Positions 1 through 8,419 of a stretch of 36,749 nucleotides of DNA are shown piece by piece. Source of the DNA: Burkholderiales bacterium (GTDB lineage: Bacteria; Pseudomonadota; Gammaproteobacteria; Burkholderiales; Burkholderiaceae_C); contig JAGWTU010000053.1 in the NCBI GenBank assembly GCA_028868825.1, forward strand, positions 1-36,749, read 5' to 3'. The position numbers and the translations under genes were made by a program. A model generated the notes under the pieces. That model worked only from the letters and a program-made list of their open reading frames with translations. It was not told the DNA's origin and searched no databases. Within the stretch, counting starts at the first letter, position 1, and every line of letters begins with the position of its first letter.

Positions 1-605
1 CGCACGTCCAGCGCCAGCAGCAGCGACGACACGTAGTTCTTCACCGTGCCCAGCGACAGCCGCGTCGAGCCGCTGATCTCCATATTGGTGCAGCCCGAAA
101 GCACGAGCTCGAGGATCTCCAGATGGCGCGGGCCGAGTTCGGCAACGCGGTCGTAGACCGAGGACTTGGCCATCTTGGGAAACAGGATCGGCGACGCGCT
201 CGGGGCGCGAATGTCGCTGCGGCCGCCGGGCTGGATCAGCGCCATCAGCGCCTCCTTCATCTGGCAGCCGACGGTGCCCTTGCAGACATAGCCGACGGCG
301 CCCAGCGCCCGCGCCTGGCGGATGACGAATTCGTCCTGGGTGGCGCTGAACACCGCCACGCGCGCCTTGGGATGCGCGGCCAGGAACAGCCGCAGCCCTT
401 GCAATCCCTTGCAATCGGCCAGATTGAGATCGAGCAGCACGGCCGAGATGTCGGGCTCGCTGGCGTAGATCTCGATCGCGTCCTGCAGGCAGTCCGCCTC
501 GATCCATTCGATGCGCACGTCGAGCAGTTCGGGATAGCTGGCCTTGACGCCGACGCGGACCAGTTCGTGATCGTCGACGAGCAGAACCTTGGGCGCATTC
601 GCCAT
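1..605 (-). CDS. LuxR/NarL-type response regulator (C-terminus cut by window edge)
   Basis: Two-component response regulator, probably a DNA-binding transcription factor. I translated it from the ATG at 605-603, which has a strong AGGAGGT ribosome site just upstream (complement of about 611-617). At least 201 residues are present. The receiver domain covers about residues 5-125, with the acidic pair D11/D12, the phosphoacceptor D59 in VLLDL and the conserved K109 (GYVCKG). A LuxR/GerE helix-turn-helix follows at about 155-200 (LEILELVLSGCTNMEI, then LGTVKNYVSSL). Only a few residues should be missing, since this family usually runs 205-220 residues. No cognate histidine kinase lies in the window; it may lie beyond position 1. 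The target is unknown. Confidence 0.9.
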   Translation of the reverse strand, partial: MANAPKVLLVDDHELVRVGVKASYPELLDVRIEWIEADCLQDAIEIYASEPDISAVLLDLNLADCKGLQGLRLFLAAHPKARVAVFSATQDEFVIRQARALGAVGYVCKGTVGCQMKEALMALIQPGGRSDIRAPSASPILFPKMAKSSVYDRVAELGPRHLEILELVLSGCTNMEISGSTRLSLGTVKNYVSSLLLALDV

Positions 606-950
606 GATTCGACCTCCTGGCTTGAATTCGGTCGCGCTGGTCGACCTTGGAAATACTGCCAGCCGAATTCTGGAGGGCGAACCGGATTCAGGTCATCCCC
701 AATCCGACGGTCGGCGGGGGCCGGGGACGGCGAAATTGTTTCCGCTGGTTGCGCGCCGGCCGGCGTATTCGCCAGACCCCCCTAATTTGAGAGGTCGGGC
801 AACCGCGGCCGCCGGCCACGCGCCGCCGCCGCTGCGCCGGCTTCGATCCGACTTGCGGCCCGCCTCGGACATCGCCCACAATGGTCCGGTCCATTCGACG
901 GTCAGCTCGGACGTCGAAACAATCCGATCGACGAGTGTTGGAGGAGACCC
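606..950. other. Divergent intergenic region
   Basis: 345 bases between the divergent response regulator and lipoprotein hydrolase genes. The only clear signals are the two ribosome-binding sites at its ends: AGGAGGT on the minus strand near 611-617, and GGAGGA at about 940-945 before the hydrolase ATG. Both promoters must lie here, but I see no convincing -35/-10 pair. Open frames through it are GC-driven and resemble no protein I know. Confidence 0.6.
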
Positions 951-2000
951 ATGAGAAGCCGGAATCGACCCTGGATGCTGCTGGCCGCCTGTGGCTCGCT
1001 GCTGCTCGCCGCCTGCGCGAACCAGCCACCGGTCGGCTCCCCCACCGGGCCGCTGGTGATCGACAAGCAGGGCAGCTTCTTCGTCGGCGGCCGGACGATC
1101 AAGTCCGACACGCTGTCGACCCTGCCGGCCTACGTCGCCTCGGGATCGGTGGCGGTCGAGCAGATGTACGTGCATTACCAGGTACCGGTGGGTGCCAAGG
1201 GTCTGCCGCTGGTGCTGATCCACGGCTGCTGCCTGACGGGCAAGACCTGGGAAACGACGCCCGACGGCCGCATGGGCTGGGACGAGTATTTCGTCCGCCA
1301 GGGTCATCCGGTGTACGTCATCGATCAGGTCTCGCGCGGGCGCTCGGCCGCCAACACGACCCCCGTCACCGCCGTGCTCGCCGGCAAGGCACCGGCGACA
1401 GCCACGCCACCGGTCTTCATGGCGAGCCAGGAATCGGCCTGGGCGATCTTCCGCTTCGGCGCCGAATATCCGAAGGTGTTTCCGGGCATGCGCTACCCGC
1501 TCGCCGCGATCGACGAATTCTGGAAACAGATGGTGCCCGACTGGGCGCCGACGCTGCCGACGCCCAACCCGACCGTGCCGGCGCTGTCCGAACTCGCCGG
1601 CCGGCTCGGCAACGCGGTGCTGATCAGCCATTCGCAATCGGGCATCTATCCGTTCCAGACGGCGGCGTTGTCGACGCGCGGCATCGCCGGCATCGTCGCG
1701 ATCGAGCCCGCCGGCTGCCCGAGCGCGACCGGCGACCTCAAGCCCTACCTCGGCGTTCCCCTGCTCGTGCTCTGGGGCGACTACGTCGAACTCGTGCCGC
1801 GCTGGGCGCCGCGATTGAAGGCCTGCCGCGAATTCGTCCAGGCCGTGAACCAGGCCGGCGGCAAGGCCGAGAACGTGCAACTGCCCGACCTCGGCATCAA
1901 GGGCAATTCGCACATGCTGATGCAGGACGACAACAGCCTGCAGGTCGCCGACTGGCTGCAGGGCTGGATCGTCAAGCACGTCGAAGCGGCGCGCCGCTGA
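951..2000 (+). CDS. Lipoprotein alpha/beta hydrolase, esterase 713-like
   Basis: A 349-residue alpha/beta-hydrolase with a lipoprotein signal peptide, so probably an exported, membrane-anchored esterase; the substrate is unknown. The N-terminus holds two lipobox-like LLAAC motifs (residues 10-14 and 18-22). Cys22, followed by ANQPP, is the likelier lipidation site. The fold is indicated by the HGCCLTG loop and VIDQVSRGRSA. The nucleophile is probably Ser228 in SHSQSG, with Glu252 (AIEPAG) and His321 (GNSHM) completing the triad. A Ser-Glu-His triad with this spacing is what I recall for the Alcaligenes esterase 713 structure. GGAGGA precedes the start by a normal distance. It converges on the SDR at 2025 with a 24-base gap and no visible terminator. 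Confidence 0.88.
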   Translation: MRSRNRPWMLLAACGSLLLAACANQPPVGSPTGPLVIDKQGSFFVGGRTIKSDTLSTLPAYVASGSVAVEQMYVHYQVPVGAKGLPLVLIHGCCLTGKTWETTPDGRMGWDEYFVRQGHPVYVIDQVSRGRSAANTTPVTAVLAGKAPATATPPVFMASQESAWAIFRFGAEYPKVFPGMRYPLAAIDEFWKQMVPDWAPTLPTPNPTVPALSELAGRLGNAVLISHSQSGIYPFQTAALSTRGIAGIVAIEPAGCPSATGDLKPYLGVPLLVLWGDYVELVPRWAPRLKACREFVQAVNQAGGKAENVQLPDLGIKGNSHMLMQDDNSLQVADWLQGWIVKHVEAARR

Positions 2001-2024
2001 GGCGCGTCTGCGGCGACGGCGAAC

Positions 2025-2816
2025 TCAGACGGCGCGCGCCGCCGCGCCGACGCGCGATCCGCCGTCCGCGACGAGCACCGCGCCGGTGACGAACGAGGCG
2101 TCGTCGCCGGCGAGGAAGACGCAGGCGGCGGCGATCTCCTCGGCGCGCGCCATGCGTCCGAGCGCCACGCGCGCGAGCGTGCGGCGCCGCGCCTCGGCCT
2201 CGTCGACGCCGAGTTCGGCCGCCAGTTCGCTCATCTCGCGCCGACTCATCGGCGTGTCGACCCAGCCCGGCGCCAGCGCGTTGACGCGAACGCCCTGCGC
2301 GCCGTAGGCGTTCGCGGCCGTGCGCGTCAGCGCGACCACGCCGGCCTTGCTCGCGGCATAGCTCGCCGCACCGGCGCTGGCATTGAACGCGGCGACCGAG
2401 GCGATGTTGACGATGCTGCCGGCGCCGCGTGCCAGCATGGCCGGCAGCACGGCGCGCATCAGCCGCATCGTGCCGCCGAGGTTGACCTCCTGCACGCGCT
2501 GCCACTGGGCGTCGTCGATCGTCGCTGCATCGTCGACGGCGACGATGCCGGCGGCGTTGACGAGCACGTCGATGCGGCCATGCGCGGCCAGCGCCGCGCC
2601 GACCGCGGCGCGCACGGCGTCGTCGTCCGTGACGTCGCAGGCCAGCGCCAGCCCGCCGATCTCGGCCGCGAACGCGGCCAGCGGCGCGGCTTGCAGGTCG
2701 GCGAGCACGAGGCGCGCTCCTTCGGCATGCAGCCGCCGCACCACCGCGGCCCCGATGCCGCTGGCCGCGCCGGCGACGAGCGCGACACGGCCGGCGAAGC
2801 GTTGTTCAGCGGCCAT
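2025..2816 (-). CDS. SDR family oxidoreductase (last gene of amine-type operon)
   Basis: A 263-residue classical short-chain dehydrogenase/reductase, cytosolic and NAD(P)-dependent. It has the glycine-rich GAASGIG (about 16-22), an Asp at about 40 after the second strand that favours NAD over NADP, NAAG at about 87-90, the catalytic Ser at about 140 (NIASVAAF) and YAASK (Tyr153, Lys157). The C-terminal VADGGSR is typical. The ATG at 2816 lies inside the 3' end of the permease gene (11-base overlap), so translation is likely coupled. It is the seventh and last gene of the operon beginning at 9786. A role in oxidising or reducing an alcohol/ketone intermediate is inference; sequence alone does not give the substrate. 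Confidence 0.88.
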   Translation of the reverse strand: MAAEQRFAGRVALVAGAASGIGAAVVRRLHAEGARLVLADLQAAPLAAFAAEIGGLALACDVTDDDAVRAAVGAALAAHGRIDVLVNAAGIVAVDDAATIDDAQWQRVQEVNLGGTMRLMRAVLPAMLARGAGSIVNIASVAAFNASAGAASYAASKAGVVALTRTAANAYGAQGVRVNALAPGWVDTPMSRREMSELAAELGVDEAEARRRTLARVALGRMARAEEIAAACVFLAGDDASFVTGAVLVADGGSRVGAAARAV

Positions 2817-4263
2817 GGCGCACGAACTCCTGCTCCAGCACCTGCTCCACCGGCACCGGCGTGAAGCCGGGCACGCGCCGCACGAGCAGCGTCCAGACCA
2901 GGGCGTAGACGGCGGTCAACGCCAGCATCCAGCCGAAGGGCACGTAGATGTCGCGCGCATGCAGCGTCGGCGGCGTGATGTAGACGATGGCGATGACGAT
3001 GCCCACCGACGCCAGCAGCTGCGGCAGCGGGAAGAACGGAATGCGCCAGGGCCGCGCCAGATCGGGCCGGCGCAGCCGCAGCAGCACGATCGACAGGTTG
3101 ATCATCAGATAGGCCACGCCCCAGGAGCAGACGGCGGCCAGCACCAGCGGCATGATGCGGTCGAGGTCGCCGCGGATCACCAGCACGTGGGCGATCGGGA
3201 TGATCGCGGCGACGACGATGCCCACCACGGGGCTCTTGTAACGCGGATGCAGGTAGGTGAAGGCGCGCGGCAGCGCGCCGTCCATCGCCATGCCGTAGAG
3301 GATGCGCGGCAGCGCCGCCATCAGCGTGTTGATGGTCGCCGCGCCGGCGAAGAGGAAGGCCACGCCGAGCCAGAAGCGGCCGAAGGGCCCGAACACGGCG
3401 AGCGCGAAATGCGGGATCGCGTCGGGCGTCTCGAGCAGATGCACGGCGCCGGTGGCGTCGAGCGCCACGTTGGGCACCTGGCGCACCATCGCCGCGCCCC
3501 AGATCACCATGCACAGCCAGACCAGCACGAGGCCGAGGAACATCGAGCGCGGCAGGTTGCGCTGCGCCTGGCGCAGCTCGGGCGCGAGCGGCGTGACGAA
3601 TTCGAGGCCGAGGAACATGAACATCGCCATGCCCACGAGCGACATCACGGCCAACGGGTCGGTGCCGACCTGCGAGGCGCCGAAGACGCCCGCGAGCTGC
3701 ACCTTGGGCCCGATCAGCAGGCCGCCGATGCCGAAGATCATCAGCGTGCACCACATGCCCGCCGTGAGGATGATCTCGACGCGCGCGAACATCGAGATGC
3801 CGAAATAGTTCAGCACCGCGAAGATCAGCACCAGCCCCACGCCGACGGCCCAGGTCGCGTCGTGGGCGACGAGCAGTTGCTGCAATTCCGGGAAATTCAC
3901 CGTCGCCATGAGCCCGCTGAGGATCGTCTCGGCCGTGCCGGCGAAGGCATGCACGAGCATGTACGCGGCCAGCGTGCCGGTGATCGCCGCGACGCGACCG
4001 AGACCGCAGGCGATGTAGTCGTAGACCGACCCCGCCGTCGGCAGCAAGGTGGCGGCTTCGACGAAGGTCGTGATCTGCATCAGGATGAGGACGAAGGCGA
4101 TGCCCATCGCGAGCACGAAGCTCGAGCCGCCGATCGAGAAGCCGGTCGTCGCGGTGAGGATCACCGGGCTGGCCATCACGAGGCCGACGGTGGTCGCCAG
4201 CGCGGTCGGAAAGCCGACGACGCCTTGCGCGAGATGGGCCTGGGTGCGGTCGTTGAATTTCAT
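2806..4263 (-). CDS. APC superfamily amino acid/amine permease
   Basis: A 485-residue polytopic membrane protein with about 12 hydrophobic segments and the N-terminal pattern of APC permeases (GFPTALATTVGLVMASPVIL, then TTGFSIGGSSFVLAMG). Family members import amino acids, polyamines or ethanolamine with protons, or act as exchangers. I start at the ATG at 4263, preceded by GGTGGAG at good spacing. An in-frame ATG at 4311 overlaps the upstream SDR stop but has no ribosome site. The frame stays open into the upstream gene, which can mislead into calling one 741-residue protein. It sits between two SDR genes in the operon with two aminotransferases, so it is the likely importer of the operon's substrate (inference). 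Confidence 0.9.
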   Translation of the reverse strand: MKFNDRTQAHLAQGVVGFPTALATTVGLVMASPVILTATTGFSIGGSSFVLAMGIAFVLILMQITTFVEAATLLPTAGSVYDYIACGLGRVAAITGTLAAYMLVHAFAGTAETILSGLMATVNFPELQQLLVAHDATWAVGVGLVLIFAVLNYFGISMFARVEIILTAGMWCTLMIFGIGGLLIGPKVQLAGVFGASQVGTDPLAVMSLVGMAMFMFLGLEFVTPLAPELRQAQRNLPRSMFLGLVLVWLCMVIWGAAMVRQVPNVALDATGAVHLLETPDAIPHFALAVFGPFGRFWLGVAFLFAGAATINTLMAALPRILYGMAMDGALPRAFTYLHPRYKSPVVGIVVAAIIPIAHVLVIRGDLDRIMPLVLAAVCSWGVAYLMINLSIVLLRLRRPDLARPWRIPFFPLPQLLASVGIVIAIVYITPPTLHARDIYVPFGWMLALTAVYALVWTLLVRRVPGFTPVPVEQVLEQEFVRHGR

Positions 4264-4300
4264 GCTCGGCTCCACCGGTGGCACGCGCTGCGTCCCGGAT

Positions 4301-5095
4301 TCAGTCTTCATTGAAGAACGGGCTTTCGGGCAGCGTCGATCCGCCGTCGACGACGATGGTCTGGCCGGTGACGTAGCGCGCCGCCGCGCTCGCCAGGAAC
4401 AGCATCGCATGCGCGATGTCCTCGGGCCGGCCGAGCTCGCCGGCGGGTATGTGGCGCGCGATGCGCGCCGCGCGCTCGGGGTTCGACAGCAGCGAGCCCC
4501 CTTGCTTGGCGATGTAGCCGGGCTCGACGCCGTTGACCGTGATGCCCTCGCGAGCGAGTTCGAGCGCGGCGCTGCGGATGAAGCCGTTGACACCCGCCTT
4601 GCTCGCCGCGTAGGGCGCGCTGCCGGGCATCGCCACGCGGGGGCCGGTGACCGACGAGGTGACGAGGAAGCGCCCGCCGCCGCGCCGCCCGGCGTCGCGC
4701 AGCGCCGGCAGCGCCGCCTGGACGAGCCAGAAGCAGGCCTGGAGGTTGACGGCCAGCGTCTGCGCCAGCGCATCGTCCTCGATCGCGCCGAGCGCACCCC
4801 AGGGGTTGATGGCGGCGTTGTGGACGACGATGTCGAGCGCGCCCCAGCGCTCGACGGCCTGCGACACGGCGGCTTCGCAGGCGCTGCGCTGGCCGATGTC
4901 GCAGGCCAGCGCCGCGGCGCTGAGGCCTTCATCGACGAGGGCCCGCGCAACCGATGCACCGGCGTCGGCGCTGCGATTGGCGATGAGCACCGAGGCACCG
5001 GCCTGCGCGAAGGTCCGCGCGATCGCGGCACCGATGCCGCGCCCGCCGCCGGTGACGAGCGCGACCTTGCCGTCGAGGCGAAACAGCGCGTTCAT
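4301..5095 (-). CDS. SDR family oxidoreductase
   Basis: A 264-residue classical SDR. It shows TGGGRGIG at about 15-22, an Asn-Arg pair (IANRS) after the second strand that suggests NADP use, NAA at about 93-95, the catalytic Ser at about 148 (VTSSVTGP), YAASK (Tyr162, Lys166) and VDGGS near the end. Its start codon overlaps the stop of the upstream aminotransferase gene (ATGA at 5092-5095). It is clearly different in sequence from the SDR at 2025-2816, so the two are not a recent duplication. It belongs to the seven-gene operon; the specific substrate is unknown. Confidence 0.88.
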   Translation of the reverse strand: MNALFRLDGKVALVTGGGRGIGAAIARTFAQAGASVLIANRSADAGASVARALVDEGLSAAALACDIGQRSACEAAVSQAVERWGALDIVVHNAAINPWGALGAIEDDALAQTLAVNLQACFWLVQAALPALRDAGRRGGGRFLVTSSVTGPRVAMPGSAPYAASKAGVNGFIRSAALELAREGITVNGVEPGYIAKQGGSLLSNPERAARIARHIPAGELGRPEDIAHAMLFLASAAARYVTGQTIVVDGGSTLPESPFFNED

Positions 5096-6471
5096 GCAAC
5101 GAGCTCGCGCACGAAGGCTTCGAAGGCCTCGTTGTGGCGGTCGACATCGGCCGCCGTCGTGCCGGGGCAGCACAGCATCATGTTGTGGAAGGGCGTGATG
5201 AGCACACCGCGGTTCATCAGATACAGGTGCAACAGCGCTTCGAGCCCGGCGTCGCGCGCGGCCCGCACATCGTTGGCGTCACGCGGCACAGCGGGCGCGA
5301 ACATCGTCTCGACGCGCGCGCCGACGGCCAGCGCATGCCAGGGCAGGCCGTGGCTGCGGATGCTGGCCTCGATGCCGTCCTTCAGCCGCTGCGCCAGCGC
5401 CAGCATCGACGCGTAGGCCGCTTCGGTCAGCACCTCGGACAGCACGGCGCGCATCGCCGCCACGGTCAGCGCGTTGCCCGCCAGCGTGCCGCCGAAACCG
5501 GCATGTGCGCTTTGCCGCACGGTCGGCGGCACCTGAGGCAGCACCTGCCAAACGCGCTCGGCCGTGGCTTGCGAGACGCCGAAGGCCGCCGCCGGCACGC
5601 CGCCGGCGATGGCCTTGCCGACGACGAAGAAGTCGGGGGCCAGGCTGTGCAACTTCGTGTAGCCGCCGGGTCCCGACGAGATCGTGTGCGTCTCGTCGAT
5701 GATCAGCAGCGTGCCGGTCTCGCGCGTGAGGCGGCGCAGCGCGTCGTGGAAGCCGGGCTGCGGCGCGATCATGCCGAAGTTCGTCATCACCGGCTCGGCG
5801 AGCACGCAGGCGACATCGCCGGCGCGCAACGCCGCCTCGAGCGCGGCGACGTCGTTGAACTCGACGACGCGCGAGAGCTGCTCATGCGGGAAGCCGTTCG
5901 GGTGGATGCCGTTGCGCATGCGCACGGCGCCCTCGAACAGTTCGACATGGGCTTCCTCGACGCTGCCGTGATAGCAGCCCGAGAACACGAGCACGCGCGG
6001 CCGCCCGGTGACCATGCGGGCCAGGCGGATGCAGGCGCGATTGGCGTCCGAGGCCGAGGTCGTGAGGTTCCAGTACGGCAGGCCGAAACGCCGCGCGAGT
6101 TCGTCGCCGACCCAGGCCGCCTCGTCGGTCGGCAGCATCAGCGAGGCGCCGACGCGCGCCTGACGCGTCAGCGCGGCGACCACCGCCGGGTGGCCATGAC
6201 CGCACATCCCGCCCGTGTCGCCGAGGCAGAAATCGACGTATTCGTTGCCGTCGACATCGCGCAAGCGCACGCCGTAAGCGCGCGCCTCGTCATCGGCGAC
6301 GTAGATCGGCCAGCCGCCGATCCAGCGCCGCATCCAGTGCGAAGGCGCGCCGTAGAGCCAATGCTGCCGCCCCTGTTCGTAGAGGGCGCGCGATTGCGGA
6401 TGACGCTCGGCGTAAAGCGCCTGTTCGGCCTGCAGCAGCGACTGCATGCGTTCGGGTTCGATGCGCTTCAT
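5092..6471 (-). CDS. Class III aminotransferase, glutamate-1-semialdehyde aminomutase-like
   Basis: A 459-residue PLP-dependent fold type I enzyme of aminotransferase class III. Visible marks are the CYHGSVEE loop, the PLP-pyridine Asp in LLIIDETHT (about D259) and the Schiff-base lysine at about 286 (FVVGKAIAGG). The pyridine-Asp segment reads DETHTISSGPGG instead of the DEV-TGFR usual in glutamate-1-semialdehyde aminomutases and omega-transaminases. This puts it in a side branch whose substrate I cannot name. It overlaps the HAD gene upstream and the SDR gene downstream by four bases each (ATGA). Catabolic transamination of an amino compound is the likely role; heme biosynthesis (HemL) is unlikely in this setting. 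Confidence 0.87.
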   Translation of the reverse strand: MKRIEPERMQSLLQAEQALYAERHPQSRALYEQGRQHWLYGAPSHWMRRWIGGWPIYVADDEARAYGVRLRDVDGNEYVDFCLGDTGGMCGHGHPAVVAALTRQARVGASLMLPTDEAAWVGDELARRFGLPYWNLTTSASDANRACIRLARMVTGRPRVLVFSGCYHGSVEEAHVELFEGAVRMRNGIHPNGFPHEQLSRVVEFNDVAALEAALRAGDVACVLAEPVMTNFGMIAPQPGFHDALRRLTRETGTLLIIDETHTISSGPGGYTKLHSLAPDFFVVGKAIAGGVPAAAFGVSQATAERVWQVLPQVPPTVRQSAHAGFGGTLAGNALTVAAMRAVLSEVLTEAAYASMLALAQRLKDGIEASIRSHGLPWHALAVGARVETMFAPAVPRDANDVRAARDAGLEALLHLYLMNRGVLITPFHNMMLCCPGTTAADVDRHNEAFEAFVRELVA

Positions 6472-7136
6472 TGCAGCAGGGGCGGCAACGGCACGCCCAG
6501 CCATTCGAGCGCGCGGCGATACGAAGCCGCGGGTTGGCGGACGTCGAATTCGACCGCGCGCATCCCGGCGGCCGCGGCGCCGGTGATATTGCGCGCCTGG
6601 TCGTCGACGAAGACGCAGGCCGCCGCCGGCAGCGCGAGCGCGTCCGTGCAGGCGCGGTAGGCGCGCGGGTCGGGCTTGAGGATGCCGGTGTAGCTGGCGT
6701 CGACGATCGCGTCGAAACCCTGCAGCAGCGGCAGCCGCTGCGCGAATCCCGCGCCGTAGAACAGATCGAGTTCGTTCGACAGCACGGCCAGCCTGCAACC
6801 GGCGGCGCGCGCCGCCGCGATCGCGGCCGTGGCCTCGGGGCGGATGACGGTGGCGATGTCGGCACCGCGGGCGCGTTGCACCAAGGTCTCCATCCGGTTC
6901 CAGTCCTCACCGAGCAGGCGACCGACCTCGCGCGTGCGCTCGAGCCAGTAGTCACGCTCGCTGATGCGACCGGCCTGCATCTCGCGCCACAGTTCATCGC
7001 TCGCGGGGTCGAAGGGACCGCGCCAGGTCAGCGTGCCGGGCGCCAGACCCAGCGCCGCTTCGCTGAGTTCGTGGGTCTCGAACAGCGTGCGGCTGACGAC
7101 GCCGCCGAAGTCCAGCACCAGGGCCTGCGGCGTCAT
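6468..7136 (-). CDS. HAD superfamily hydrolase (subfamily IA)
   Basis: A 222-residue haloacid-dehalogenase-like protein. Motif I is DFGGVV (nucleophile Asp9), motif II is VLSNE, the conserved Lys lies in LKPDPRAY, and motif IV is VFVDDQARN. The usual second Asp of motif I (DxD), the general acid/base of most HAD phosphatases, is Gly here. That is frequent in the DFGGV branch related to the N-domain of soluble epoxide hydrolase. The likely activity is phosphatase on a small phosphorylated metabolite, but the Gly substitution makes this less certain. It overlaps both neighbours by four bases (7133-7136 and 6468-6471), so it is an integral part of the operon. Confidence 0.87.
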   Translation of the reverse strand: MTPQALVLDFGGVVSRTLFETHELSEAALGLAPGTLTWRGPFDPASDELWREMQAGRISERDYWLERTREVGRLLGEDWNRMETLVQRARGADIATVIRPEATAAIAAARAAGCRLAVLSNELDLFYGAGFAQRLPLLQGFDAIVDASYTGILKPDPRAYRACTDALALPAAACVFVDDQARNITGAAAAGMRAVEFDVRQPAASYRRALEWLGVPLPPLLQ

Positions 7137-8419
7137 CGTGCCGCCTCGCTCGAGGGCATTCCGCGCGGCACCAGGCCCTGCGCGACCCAGTCGTCGAAGA
7201 CGGCGAGCGCGGCATCGCAGAACGCCGCATCGTTGATGTGCGCGGCGATCTCGACCAGCCGCACCGGTGGCCTGACGCTGACGCGCAGTTCATCGACCAG
7301 CGCCGTCAGCCCCTCGGGGTCGTGCAGCGGTTCGCCCGGCCGGTCCCAGGCCTCGATGCCGCCGGTGGGCAGCAGCAGGCAGGTGGGGCCCGCCGCCTCG
7401 CCCAGCCGCGCGCCGATCTCGCGAGCGGCCGCGCGCCGCTGCGCCGGCGTCATCAGCACCGAGGCGATGAGGCGGTTGTGCGCATGGTCGGCGCGGCCGT
7501 CGTAGCCGCTCGGCCGTGGGGCCCAGGTCGCGTAATCGAACATGTCGGTGGCGCCCGGCGCGACGATCTGCGGCACGCCGGCGCGGCCGGCGCCACGCAG
7601 CCGATCGGGGCCCGAGGTGACGCAGGAACCGCCGAGGTGGTTCACGAGTTCCTGCAGGCTGAAATCCATCACGGCGCAGAACAGCCGCTTGGCCGCCAGA
7701 TCCTCGAAGGCGCGACCGCCCATGCCGGTGGTGTGGAACACCGCCAGCTCGTAGCCGCGCGCTTCGAGCGCCGGTTTCAACCGCTTCATATAGGCCAGCG
7801 CGCTGCTGCCCAGCGAGGTCATGCCGACGACCGGGCGTGCATCGCCCTCGGTATCGCCATCGACTTCGGTATCGACGTTCGTGGCGCGGCAGGCGCCGAC
7901 CGCCGCACCCGCCGCCTGCGCCAGCGCGCTGCGGCAGACCCGGTTCAAGCCGTAGAGACCGCCAGCCCACAGCCGCATCATCAGGTCGGGCGCGATGCGC
8001 TCGGGCGGCAGCAGGTGCGAATAGGCGATCGTCGACAGGATCACTTTCGGGCAGCCCAGGGGCAGCGCATTGGCGACATCGAGCGCGAGGTCGGTGCCCA
8101 TCGTGCCGCCGAGCGCGAGCAGGCCGTCGAAGCGCCCTCGCGCGTGCAGCCGCGTGGCCAATGCCGCGGCGCCTTGCGCCATCAGCGTCATCGAGCTGTT
8201 CTCGTCGCCGCTGTCGATGATCTGCTGCAGCGTCACGCCGGCCGCCGCGGCGACCTCGGTGTTGGCGATCTCGGGTGTGAGGCCGCCGCGGCCGAGCACG
8301 CCGACGTCCATCACGATCGCGCGCGCACCCTGGCGCTCGACCTGCGCGCGTAGGAAGGCGATCTCGTCGCTCTTGGTGTCGACGGTGCCGACGATGAGGA
8401 CGACGGGCGACGGATTCAC
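7133..8419 (-). CDS. Tm-1-like ATP-binding protein (UPF0261)
   Basis: A 428-residue protein of the UPF0261/Tm-1-like family, recognised from the N-terminal VLIVGTVDTKSDEIAFLR, the GLLALGGTMGT and PKVILSTIAYS segments, the central VVGMTSLGSSALAYMKRL, VFHTTGMGGRAFE, and the C-terminal LLPTGGIEAWD. The plant homologue is the tomato Tm-1 tobamovirus-resistance protein, whose N-terminal half binds ATP. The biochemical role of bacterial members is, as far as I know, not firmly established. The start is GTG at 8419-8417, overlapping the stop of the aminotransferase upstream (GTGA). Its presence inside a catabolic operon suggests a metabolic role (inference). Confidence 0.85.
   Translation of the reverse strand: MNPSPVVLIVGTVDTKSDEIAFLRAQVERQGARAIVMDVGVLGRGGLTPEIANTEVAAAAGVTLQQIIDSGDENSSMTLMAQGAAALATRLHARGRFDGLLALGGTMGTDLALDVANALPLGCPKVILSTIAYSHLLPPERIAPDLMMRLWAGGLYGLNRVCRSALAQAAGAAVGACRATNVDTEVDGDTEGDARPVVGMTSLGSSALAYMKRLKPALEARGYELAVFHTTGMGGRAFEDLAAKRLFCAVMDFSLQELVNHLGGSCVTSGPDRLRGAGRAGVPQIVAPGATDMFDYATWAPRPSGYDGRADHAHNRLIASVLMTPAQRRAAAREIGARLGEAAGPTCLLLPTGGIEAWDRPGEPLHDPEGLTALVDELRVSVRPPVRLVEIAAHINDAAFCDAALAVFDDWVAQGLVPRGMPSSEAAR

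Noticed and set aside
2383..4314. 643-residue plus-strand frame antisense to the permease and SDR
   Set aside because: Composition is His/Arg/Asp-rich with no recognisable motifs. It is an antisense shadow common in GC-rich genomes, while the minus strand encodes clear families.
2806..5031. A single 741-residue fused frame on the minus strand
   Set aside because: Only the part from 4263 down is the permease. The upstream part is an out-of-frame shadow of the SDR gene, rich in Arg/Ser/Pro without domain features.
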